64,000 bases of DNA, taken from the NCBI RefSeq assembly GCF_048553715.1, contig NZ_JBLZNC010000008.1, forward strand, positions 1 through 64,000, read 5' to 3'. Position numbers and translations under genes: made by a program. The notes below the pieces were generated by a model, which did not search any database, was not told the DNA's origin, and saw only the letters and a program-made list of their open reading frames with translations. Within the stretch, counting starts at the first letter, position 1; the number at the start of each line of letters is the position of its first letter. This DNA comes from Sagittula sp048553715. GTDB taxonomy: Bacteria > Pseudomonadota > Alphaproteobacteria > Rhodobacterales > Rhodobacteraceae. Shown here piece after piece: positions 25,101 through 32,544 of this stretch.

Positions 25101-25840
25101 CCCGAATGCAAGCAGGCCACGCCCATTGTCAGGTTGCGATATTTCACATTCTCGAAACCGGCGTCACGCACCATGGACAAAAACGTCTCTTGATCGGGAA
25201 ATTTGCGGATGCTTTCGACCAGGTACTGATAGGAATCTGCATCCCCCGCGATCATCTGGCCCATCTTCGGAATGATGTTGAAAGAATACAGATCGTAGGC
25301 CCATTGCATCAAATCGTTCGGAATTTGCGAAAACTCCAGAACCATCAACCGCCCACCGGGTTTGAGCACGCGGAACGCTTCGTTCAGGGCTTCTTGGGGC
25401 CGCGTCACGTTACGAATACCGAAAGAAATCGTATAAACGTCAAAGGTGTTGTCGGCGAAGGGGAGTTTCATCGCATCGCCCACAACCCAATCGAGGCTGT
25501 CGGCCATCGACGCAGCTTCGGCCCGTTTGCGCCCCTCGACCAGCATGGATTCGGTCAGGTCGAGCACGGTTGAATGGCCGCGACCGGCGCGGTCAAGAAA
25601 CCGGAACGAAATGTCGCCCGTCCCGCCTGCGACATCAAGCAGCCGTTGCCCGGCCCGCGGCGCCAGCCAATCCATCATGGCGTCCTTCCAGATCCGGTGG
25701 ATTCCGAAGGACATCGCATCGTTCATAACGTCATATTTTGACGCGACCGAGGTGAACACCCCCTGCACCCGTCCCGCCTTTTCCGATTCCGGCACGTCGG
25801 TGAAACCGAAATGTGTCGTCTTGTCAGAGTCTTGGGTCAT
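25088..25840 (-). CDS. ubiE: Demethylmenaquinone/ubiquinone methyltransferase UbiE
   Basis: A 250-residue SAM-dependent methyltransferase with the UbiE signatures VASKYDVMNDAMSFGIHRIWKD, motif I (LLDVAGGTGDISFRFLDR) and SFGIRNVTRPQEALNEAFRVLKPGGRLMVLEFS. It catalyses C-methylation in ubiquinone synthesis. First gene of the ubiE-ubiB pair and divergent from mutM. Confidence 0.96.
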   Translation of the reverse strand: MTQDSDKTTHFGFTDVPESEKAGRVQGVFTSVASKYDVMNDAMSFGIHRIWKDAMMDWLAPRAGQRLLDVAGGTGDISFRFLDRAGRGHSTVLDLTESMLVEGRKRAEAASMADSLDWVVGDAMKLPFADNTFDVYTISFGIRNVTRPQEALNEAFRVLKPGGRLMVLEFSQIPNDLMQWAYDLYSFNIIPKMGQMIAGDADSYQYLVESIRKFPDQETFLSMVRDAGFENVKYRNLTMGVACLHSGWKL

Positions 25841-25938
25841 TTGCGCCTTTCGGGGCCTCGATCTGGCCTTGTCGTTTCGCCTACTAGCGCCTTCTTATAG
25901 AGCGCCGCTGGCCCATGACAATGCGAAGGACCCCGCCA

Positions 25939-26790
25939 ATGCCCGAATTGCCCGAAGTCGAGACAGTCCGTCGCGGTCTTGCCCCTGCAATGGAGGGGAC
26001 CGTGATCGCTCAGGCGCGGGTCAATCGCCCGGATCTACGCTGGCCTTTTCCTGATCGCATGGCAGAGCGACTGACTGGCGCGCGGGTCCTGCAGCTTCGG
26101 CGACGGTCAAAGTATATCCTCGCGGATCTGGATCGTGGGGAAACGCTGCTTATCCATCTCGGCATGTCGGGGCGGATGCTTGTGTCGGGCGATCCGCTGG
26201 GTCAATTCGTGCACGATCATCCCGCGCCGGAGAAGCATGACCACGTGGTGTTCGATATGGCGAATGGCGCGCGGATCACATTCAACGATCCACGCCGTTT
26301 TGGCGCGATGGACCTGCTGGAGACATCCACAGCCGAAGCGCACCCGCTATTGGCGCAAATCGGACCGGAGCCTTTGGGCAACGGATTCACCGAATCTCAT
26401 CTCGTGGATGCGTTGAAGACGCGCAATACACCCATAAAGTCCGCCTTGCTGGATCAAAAAACTGTCGCAGGTTTGGGCAACATATACGTTTGCGAGGCGT
26501 TGTTCCGTGCTGGAATCCATCCGGTGAGGCGTGCGCGCAACATATCGGCCAAACGCATCGCGACCTTGGTGCCCATCATCCGGACCGTTCTGGAAGACGC
26601 AATTGACGCTGGGGGATCTTCGCTAAAGGATTTCCGCCAAGCTGATGGAGAACTTGGATATTTTCAGCACAGCTTTGATGTTTACGGCCGCGAGGGTGAG
26701 CCCTGTCGCACCCCCGATTGCACCGCCACTGTGCAGCGCGTTGTACAATCAGGGCGTTCAAGTTTCTATTGCCCAAGTTGCCAAAGATAG
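25939..26790 (+). CDS. mutM: Formamidopyrimidine-DNA glycosylase
   Basis: 283 residues starting MPELPEVETVRRGL; after Met removal Pro2 and Glu3 are the catalytic residues, which fixes the start at 25939 rather than the upstream ATG. HLGMSGR, the H2TH region (GLGNIYVCEALFRAGIHPVR) and the C-terminal zinc finger (CRTPDC...YCPSC) are intact. It removes 8-oxoguanine and formamidopyrimidines and nicks the strand. Confidence 0.97.
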   Translation: MPELPEVETVRRGLAPAMEGTVIAQARVNRPDLRWPFPDRMAERLTGARVLQLRRRSKYILADLDRGETLLIHLGMSGRMLVSGDPLGQFVHDHPAPEKHDHVVFDMANGARITFNDPRRFGAMDLLETSTAEAHPLLAQIGPEPLGNGFTESHLVDALKTRNTPIKSALLDQKTVAGLGNIYVCEALFRAGIHPVRRARNISAKRIATLVPIIRTVLEDAIDAGGSSLKDFRQADGELGYFQHSFDVYGREGEPCRTPDCTATVQRVVQSGRSSFYCPSCQR

Positions 26791-26856
26791 GCTTGATCGG
26801 GGTGAACCAGATGTTAAGGCTTAGCGCCTGACGGAACCGGACGGAGCCCAAAGCCT

Positions 26857-27633
26857 ATGGCCTATGAGACGATCATCGTCGAAGTAGAAGATCACGTCGC
26901 TACGATTAAACTGAATCGTCCCGACGCGTTGAACGCGCTCAACTCTCAGTTGCTGGGTGAGCTGAGCGCCGCCCTGGCGGAGGCGGACGCCAACGACAAA
27001 GTCCGCGCCATCATCATCACCGGATCGCAAAAGGCCTTTGCCGCCGGAGCCGACATCAAGGAAATGGCCGACAAGAGCTTTGTCGACATGTTCATGTCGG
27101 ATTTCTTTGGCCGCGAGGGCAATGCCATCACCGCGACCCGCAAGCCTGTGATCGCCGCTGTGGCCGGTTACGCGCTGGGCGGCGGCTGCGAGCTTGCCAT
27201 GATGTGTGATTTCATCATTGCAGCCGACAGCGCCAAATTCGGCCAGCCGGAAATTAACCTCGGCGTGATACCGGGACTTGGCGGGACTCAGCGCCTGACA
27301 CGGTTCATCGGCAAATCCAAAGCGATGGATATGGTCCTGACGGGCCGTTTCATGGACGCCGAGGAGGCCGAACGCGCAGGGCTGGTCAGCCGCGTCGTGC
27401 CGGCCAAATCCCTAATGGAAGAGGCGCGCAGCGCAGCCGAGAAGATCTCCGAGAAATCCATGATCTCGCTGGTCACGGCGAAGGAACAGGTGAACATCGC
27501 CTACGAGACCACGCTCGCGCAGGGTCTGATGTCGGAGCGTCGCGCCTTTCATGCGCTGTTCAACACTGAAGATCAAAAAGAAGGCATGTCTGCCTTTTCG
27601 GAAAAGCGGACCGCGCAGTTCCGCGACCGCTGA
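26857..27633 (+). CDS. Enoyl-CoA hydratase
   Basis: A 258-residue crotonase-fold protein. The oxyanion-hole segments FAAGADIKEM and AGYALGGGCELAMMCDF and the second catalytic Glu in GQPEINLGVIPGLGGTQRL are all present, so it should hydrate short/medium trans-2-enoyl-CoAs. The C-terminal stretch (FSEKRTAQFRDR) is typical of the bacterial ECHS1-like group. It is monocistronic, with a terminator 20 bp after the stop. Confidence 0.93.
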   Translation: MAYETIIVEVEDHVATIKLNRPDALNALNSQLLGELSAALAEADANDKVRAIIITGSQKAFAAGADIKEMADKSFVDMFMSDFFGREGNAITATRKPVIAAVAGYALGGGCELAMMCDFIIAADSAKFGQPEINLGVIPGLGGTQRLTRFIGKSKAMDMVLTGRFMDAEEAERAGLVSRVVPAKSLMEEARSAAEKISEKSMISLVTAKEQVNIAYETTLAQGLMSERRAFHALFNTEDQKEGMSAFSEKRTAQFRDR

Positions 27634-27654
27634 GACCTGCGGGACGATTTCCAG

Positions 27655-27693
27655 AACCGGCCGTGGTCTTGCGCCTTGGCCGGTTTTTCTTTT
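27655..27693 (+). terminator. Terminator after enoyl-CoA hydratase gene
   Basis: AACCGGCC (27655-27662), a 15-nt loop, GGCCGGTT (27678-27685) and a T-rich tail (TTTCTTTT). Confidence 0.85.
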
Positions 27694-27873
27694 CCGGCTT
27701 GCCGACCAGTGAACCTTCGGGTATAGGCAGCCGCCATACATGCGTGTGATGCCCGCTTAGGCAAGAATCGGTCCCGTTGGCGATAAACGGGTCTGCACCG
27801 GCATCTGCCGCGCAACCAAGTTTTGAACCGACATTGCTGAGCCGCTCAGCACCACAGACAAGGATCGATTATC

Positions 27874-28140
27874 ATGGCAAACACTGCCCAGTCCAAAAAA
27901 CGCGCACGTCAGTCCGAAAAGCGTTACGCCGTTAACAAAGCACGCCGTTCGCGTATCCGCACCTACCTGCGCAAGGTCGAAGAAGCGATCGCATCGGGCG
28001 ACCAGTCCGCTGCTCAGGACGCTCTGAAAGCCGTTCAGCCCGAACTGATGCGCGGCGTGACCAAAGGCATCTTCCACAAGAACACCGCTTCCCGCAAAAT
28101 GTCGCGTCTCGCGGCACGCGTGAAGGCGATGGCAGCCTGA
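27874..28140 (+). CDS. rpsT: 30S ribosomal protein S20
   Basis: An 88-residue basic protein with the S20 pattern MANTAQSKKRARQSEKRYAVNKARRSRIRTYLRKVEEAI and a C-terminal FHKNTASRKMSRLAARVKAM. It binds 16S rRNA early in 30S assembly. It is flanked by terminators on both sides and so is probably its own transcript; about 180 bp of leader precede it with no gene. Confidence 0.98.
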   Translation: MANTAQSKKRARQSEKRYAVNKARRSRIRTYLRKVEEAIASGDQSAAQDALKAVQPELMRGVTKGIFHKNTASRKMSRLAARVKAMAA

Positions 28141-28164
28141 CCTGTCCAAAAGTCTAGTGTTGCG

Positions 28165-28200
28165 AAAGGGCGTCACCTCGGGTGGCGCCCTTTTTCGTTT
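28165..28200 (+). terminator. Terminator after rpsT
   Basis: AAAGGGCG...CGCCCTTT with an inner CACC/GGTG stem and TCG loop, then TTCGTTTTT. Confidence 0.9.
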
Positions 28201-28629
28201 TTACCAATGATTCAAGGCCTCTCGAAAAGGCCGGAGATTCTTTTCCGGGAATCACTGAGTCAAGTTTGAAGTTCAGTTGCCGCTGCCTGTGGATGATTGG
28301 TAATTTCACCAGGCGAGTCACATCGCGGATCGGGGGGACAAGGCTGCCGATTCCATCATCTGAACAGGGTGGTGGATTCAACTTGCCAGAGCGTAAATTC
28401 AGATGCTCTGCTTGGTGTTTTAGGGAGTACCCTGGCCTGTCCACAGTACACGAATTGGGCTGTCCGCCCACCGCTTCGTCGGGACAACGAGGCGGTAGGT
28501 TATCAGCTCCGGGGCCCTTGCCCTGTCGCACGTCTTTTCAGGCGTGGGGCTGGTTATTTCGTGCCGAAACGTTGTGACACGCGGCCGTGCGCATGCGGTC
28601 TACGGAACGAAACGAGGAATTTTTGGCGG
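28201..28629 (+). promoter_or_regulatory. dnaA upstream region with DnaA-box-like 9-mers
   Basis: About 430 bp with no supported gene; an open frame extends upstream of dnaA from 28297 but lacks DnaA similarity there. TGTGGATGA (28288-28296) is one base from a reversed TTATCCACA, and CTGTCCACA (28437-28445) is one base from TTGTCCACA. These could serve dnaA autoregulation or an origin, but two weak boxes are not enough to call oriC. Confidence 0.3.
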
Positions 28630-30006
28630 ATGACAAAAGAACAATGGGGCGCCCTCCAAGACCAGATCTGCAAGACGATCGGTCAGAACAATTTTAAAAC
28701 ATGGATCGAGCCTCTCCGCTTTCGTGGTATTAACGATGACGGTGTAATGACCCTGCAGGCCCCGACGAATTTTTTCGGGACCTACGTCTCTCAGAATTTT
28801 GGTGACATGCTGCTGGCGCAGGTGTCGACGGTGAACGGTTCCGTGCGCCGCCTGAACTTTCAGGTTGGTATCAACGACGACCCGCGCCCCGCGCCGAAAA
28901 CAGAGGCCGTGTTGCCGCAAGCGGAAGAGCCTGCCGCACCTGCGACCACTGCCAAAGATCAGGCGTTGCCCGGTGCGCCGCTGGACATGCGTTTCACGTT
29001 TGACACTTTCGTTGTGGGCAAGCCGAACGAGCTGGCGCATGCCGCCGCAAAACGCGTGGCCGAGGGCGGGCCTGTCACGTTCAACCCGTTGTTCCTGTAT
29101 GGCGGGGTTGGCTTGGGCAAAACCCACCTGATGCATGCCATCGCGTGGGAACTGTCCCAGCGCAATCCACATCTGACGGTGCTCTACCTGTCTGCCGAGC
29201 AGTTCATGTATCGCTTTGTACAGGCTTTGCGCGAACGCAAGATGATGGATTTCAAGGAGATGTTCCGCTCCGTCGACGTTTTGATGGTCGATGACGTGCA
29301 GTTCATCGCCGGCAAGGACAGCACGCAGGAAGAGTTCTTTCACACGTTCAACGCGCTTGTGGACCAGAACAAGCAGATCATCATCTCGGCGGATCGTGCG
29401 CCTGACGAGATCAAGGATCTGGAAAACCGTATCCGCAGCCGCCTGCAGTCGGGTCTTGTGGTCGATCTGCACCCGACGGATTACGAACTGCGTCTGGGCA
29501 TCTTGCAGACCAAGGTCGATGTGTATCGCGGCATGCACCCCGGTCTGGAGATCGAGAATGGCGTGCTGGAATTCCTTGCGCATCGGATTTCCACAAATGT
29601 GCGCGTTCTCGAAGGGGCGTTGACCCGCTTGTTCGCCTTCGCGTCGCTGGTGGGCAAGCCGATCAATATGGACCTTGTGCAGGACAGTCTTGCGGATGTG
29701 TTGCGCGCCTCCGAGCGCAAGATCTCGATCGACGAGATCCAGCGCAAGGTGGCGGAGCATTACAACATTCGCCTGTCGGACATGATCGGCCCGAAGCGCG
29801 TGCGCAACTTTGCACGTCCGCGTCAGGTTGCCATGTATCTGTGCAAGCAACTGACATCGCGCAGCCTGCCTGAAATTGGCCGCCGGTTTGGCGGGCGCGA
29901 TCACACCACGGTCATGCACGGTGTGAAACGCATCGAGGAACTGCGCCACGCGGACGGCCAGATCGACGAGGATGTCGAACTGCTGCGCCGCGCGCTGGAG
30001 GCCTGA
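28630..30006 (+). CDS. dnaA: Chromosomal replication initiator DnaA
   Basis: 458 residues starting MTKEQWGALQDQICKTIGQNNFKTWIEPL (domain I), a variable Pro/Ala linker, the AAA+ domain with Walker A GGVGLGKTHL and Walker B VLMVDDVQFI, and the C-terminal DnaA-box-binding domain with RFGGRDHTTVMHGVKRIEEL. ATG 28630 fits the family start. dnaN, recF and gyrB follow in the classical order, separated from dnaA by a hairpin. Confidence 0.98.
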   Translation: MTKEQWGALQDQICKTIGQNNFKTWIEPLRFRGINDDGVMTLQAPTNFFGTYVSQNFGDMLLAQVSTVNGSVRRLNFQVGINDDPRPAPKTEAVLPQAEEPAAPATTAKDQALPGAPLDMRFTFDTFVVGKPNELAHAAAKRVAEGGPVTFNPLFLYGGVGLGKTHLMHAIAWELSQRNPHLTVLYLSAEQFMYRFVQALRERKMMDFKEMFRSVDVLMVDDVQFIAGKDSTQEEFFHTFNALVDQNKQIIISADRAPDEIKDLENRIRSRLQSGLVVDLHPTDYELRLGILQTKVDVYRGMHPGLEIENGVLEFLAHRISTNVRVLEGALTRLFAFASLVGKPINMDLVQDSLADVLRASERKISIDEIQRKVAEHYNIRLSDMIGPKRVRNFARPRQVAMYLCKQLTSRSLPEIGRRFGGRDHTTVMHGVKRIEELRHADGQIDEDVELLRRALEA

Positions 30007-30035
30007 GGTTAACAGCCTGAGCCTTTGAAACCACA

Positions 30036-30076
30036 TCAAGGCCGTGCGGCGTGACATATGCGCCGCACGGCCTTGA
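30036..30076 (+). terminator. Long hairpin between dnaA and dnaN
   Basis: TCAAGGCCGTGCGGCG (30036-30051) pairs with CGCCGCACGGCCTTGA (30061-30076) as a perfect 16-bp stem with a 9-nt loop. No T-run follows, so termination may be Rho-assisted or partial. Confidence 0.6.
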
Positions 30077-30175
30077 CGCTTCTGTAATTCCGTTCAACAA
30101 ATCGCAAAACCGGCTTGGAGAGGCGTGCGCCGCACGCTAACGTGCATGTCCCGGTCTGGCGGAGAGGTGAGGGCG

Positions 30176-31294
30176 ATGAAAATCAGCATGGAACGGGCGA
30201 CGCTGCTGCGCGCCGTGGCACAAGCACAATCCGTCGTGGAACGGCGGAACACTATTCCGATCCTCGCGAATGTGTTGATCGAGGCCGAGGGTGAGACTGT
30301 CACCTTCCGCGCGACCGATCTGGATATCGAGGTTCTGGACAAGGCCGTCGCACAGGTCGAAAAAGCGGGCGGCACCACTGTCAGCGCCGTCACCCTGCAC
30401 GAAATCGTGCGTAAACTGCCTGATGGGGCCTTGGTGAACCTGTCCGAGGAGCCGGGCTCTGGCCGGTTGACCGTGTCTGCGGGGCGGTCGAACTTTAACC
30501 TCGCGACCCTGCCGAAAGAAGATTTCCCGGTCATGGCGTCGAGTGAATACAGCTCGAACTTCACAGCCAAGGCCGAAGTTCTGCGCCGTCTGTTCGATAA
30601 ATCGAAGTTCGCGATCTCGACCGAGGAAACCCGGTATTACCTGAACGGCGTCTACATGCATGTCGCAGATGGCGATGGCGGTCAGATGCTGCGCTGCGTG
30701 GCCACCGATGGTCACCGCCTTGCCCGGATTGATGCAGATTTGCCGGAGGGCGCCTCGGACATGCCGGGCGTGATCGTGCCGCGCAAAACTGTTGGCGAAT
30801 TGCGCAAGCTGCTCGACGAGGATGATATGGACATCGCGGTATCGGTGTCCGAGACCAAGGTCCGCTTTGCGACGCCGGACATCACCCTGACGTCCAAGGT
30901 CATCGACGGCACCTTCCCCGACTACACGCGCGTGATTCCGCAGGGCAACACCCGCAAGCTCGAGGTCGACGCGACAGAATTTGCCAAGGCGGTCGACCGC
31001 GTTGCAACCGTTTCGTCGGAGCGCAGCCGTGCCGTCAAACTGGCGCTGGACGAGGATCGCCTTGTGTTGTCTGTGAACGCACCAGACAGCGGCGCCGCTG
31101 AAGAAGAGCTCGCCGTGGCGTATGGCGACGAGCGTCTGGAGATCGGGTTTAACGCCAAGTACCTGCTTGAAATCGCCAGCCAGGTGGACCGTGAAAACGC
31201 GGTCTTTCTGTTCAATTCCTCTGGTGATCCTACACTGATGCGCGAAGGGACCGACACGTCAGCGGTTTACGTCGTCATGCCGATGCGCGTCTGA
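30176..31294 (+). CDS. dnaN: DNA polymerase III beta clamp
   Basis: 372 residues starting MKISMERATLLRAVAQAQSVVERRNTIPILANVLIEAEG, with LRRLFDKSKFAISTEETRYYLNGVY and the C-terminal FNSSGDPTLMREG...YVVMPMRV. It is the sliding clamp that holds polymerase on DNA. ATG 30176 has a GTGAGGG ribosome site; the frame is open further upstream but without similarity. Confidence 0.98.
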   Translation: MKISMERATLLRAVAQAQSVVERRNTIPILANVLIEAEGETVTFRATDLDIEVLDKAVAQVEKAGGTTVSAVTLHEIVRKLPDGALVNLSEEPGSGRLTVSAGRSNFNLATLPKEDFPVMASSEYSSNFTAKAEVLRRLFDKSKFAISTEETRYYLNGVYMHVADGDGGQMLRCVATDGHRLARIDADLPEGASDMPGVIVPRKTVGELRKLLDEDDMDIAVSVSETKVRFATPDITLTSKVIDGTFPDYTRVIPQGNTRKLEVDATEFAKAVDRVATVSSERSRAVKLALDEDRLVLSVNAPDSGAAEEELAVAYGDERLEIGFNAKYLLEIASQVDRENAVFLFNSSGDPTLMREGTDTSAVYVVMPMRV

Positions 31295-31320
31295 CCGCAA
31301 AACGATCGCCTGGCCGTTCC

Positions 31321-31346
31321 GGCGTGGAGGTATTTTTGCCAAGAAA
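31321..31346 (+). repeat. Intergenic repeat motif GAGGTATTT..GCCAAG, copy 1
   Basis: GGAGGTATTTTTGCCAAGAA lies between the dnaN stop and recF. A second copy follows gcvP at about 55084-55105 (GAGGTATTTCGCCAAGGAAA). Confidence 0.45.
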
Positions 31347-31364
31347 AAGCCAAGAGTGCGGCGC

Positions 31365-32459
31365 ATGTATCTGACGTCGCTTACTCTGTCGCATTTCAGG
31401 TCGCATAAACGGGCGGTGATCGAGGTCGATCATCGCCCTGTTGCCATTTGGGGGCCGAACGGGGCGGGCAAAACCAATTTGATCGAAGCTGTATCGCTGT
31501 TCTCTCCGGGGCGGGGATTGCGGCGGGCCTCGGCACTGGAGATGGCACGCCGGCCGGAAAGTCTGGGCTGGAAGATCAGTGGCGATCTGGTTGGCGTCGG
31601 CGGCGCGCATGAGGTCAGCTTTGTGTCCGAGGGTGGGGCAGCGCGTCAGGTGCGGATTGATGATAAGCCCGCCAGTCAGGTCGCCCTCGGGCGGTTGGCC
31701 CGAGCTGTTTGGCTGATCCCTTCGATGGACCGGCTGTGGATTGAAGGCGCAGACGGGCGGCGGCGGTTTCTGGATCGGCTGGCTTTGTCGTTTTTTCCTG
31801 ATCATGCGCAGGTGTCTTTGGAATATGAAAAGGCGATGCGCGAACGCAATCGCCTGTTGAAAGATGCGGTGCGCGACGCGCATTGGTATGCAGCCTTGGA
31901 AAGCCGGATGGCGGAGGCGGGTGCGGCGATCCATTTGAACCGGAGGGCGACCGTGGCCCGGATCGCGCAGGCCCAAGCGGGGGCGGAGACGCAGTTTCCT
32001 GTGGCGGCGCTGGAGCTTATTCAGTTGGACGGGGAGATGCCGGAGGCGGCGGAGGATTTGCGGACTGCGCTGGCAGAGGGGCGCGGGCGGGATCTTCAGG
32101 CCGGGCGGACGCTGATCGGCCCGCACCGCAGCGATCTGTTGGGGCATTTCGCGGCAAAGGGCGTGCCAGCGGCGGAATGTTCGACGGGAGAGCAGAAGGC
32201 GTTGCTGATCTCGCTGATTTTGTCGAACGCACGGGCGCTGGCGGAGGATGTGGGTGAGCCGCCGATCCTGCTTCTGGATGAGGTCGCCGCGCATCTGGAC
32301 GCAGGGCGCAGGGCGGCCCTGTTTGACGAGATTTGTGCCCTGGGCGCGCAGGCCTGGATGACGGGCACGGGGCCGGAATTGTTCGCGGAATTGGGGGATC
32401 GGGCGCAGGCCTTGGAGGTGACCGAAGACGATTTCGTCTCCGTTGTTTCAAAAGCCTGA
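31365..32459 (+). CDS. recF: Recombination mediator RecF
   Basis: 364 residues with an SMC-like ATPase fold: Walker A GPNGAGKTNLIEAVSLFSPGRGLR, the STGEQKALLISLILS signature and Walker B ILLLDEVAAHLD. It loads RecA at gaps with RecOR. ATG 31365 (MYLTSLTLSHFRSHK) is preferred; GTG 31356 is in frame. A repeated Rhodobacterales-type intergenic motif (GAGGTATTTTTGCCAAGAAA) lies just upstream. Confidence 0.95.
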   Translation: MYLTSLTLSHFRSHKRAVIEVDHRPVAIWGPNGAGKTNLIEAVSLFSPGRGLRRASALEMARRPESLGWKISGDLVGVGGAHEVSFVSEGGAARQVRIDDKPASQVALGRLARAVWLIPSMDRLWIEGADGRRRFLDRLALSFFPDHAQVSLEYEKAMRERNRLLKDAVRDAHWYAALESRMAEAGAAIHLNRRATVARIAQAQAGAETQFPVAALELIQLDGEMPEAAEDLRTALAEGRGRDLQAGRTLIGPHRSDLLGHFAAKGVPAAECSTGEQKALLISLILSNARALAEDVGEPPILLLDEVAAHLDAGRRAALFDEICALGAQAWMTGTGPELFAELGDRAQALEVTEDDFVSVVSKA

Positions 32460-32544
32460 GATACCTACCAAATCTTGTGTCAGAGGCGTGACATTCCCTG
32501 CGCCAAAGGCTATAAATCACGCGATAATAACAAGGGAAATGGGC

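Noticed and set aside
28297..28629. Long N-terminal extension of dnaA
   Set aside because: The family start motif MTKEQWGAL begins at 28630, and the upstream codons show no DnaA similarity.
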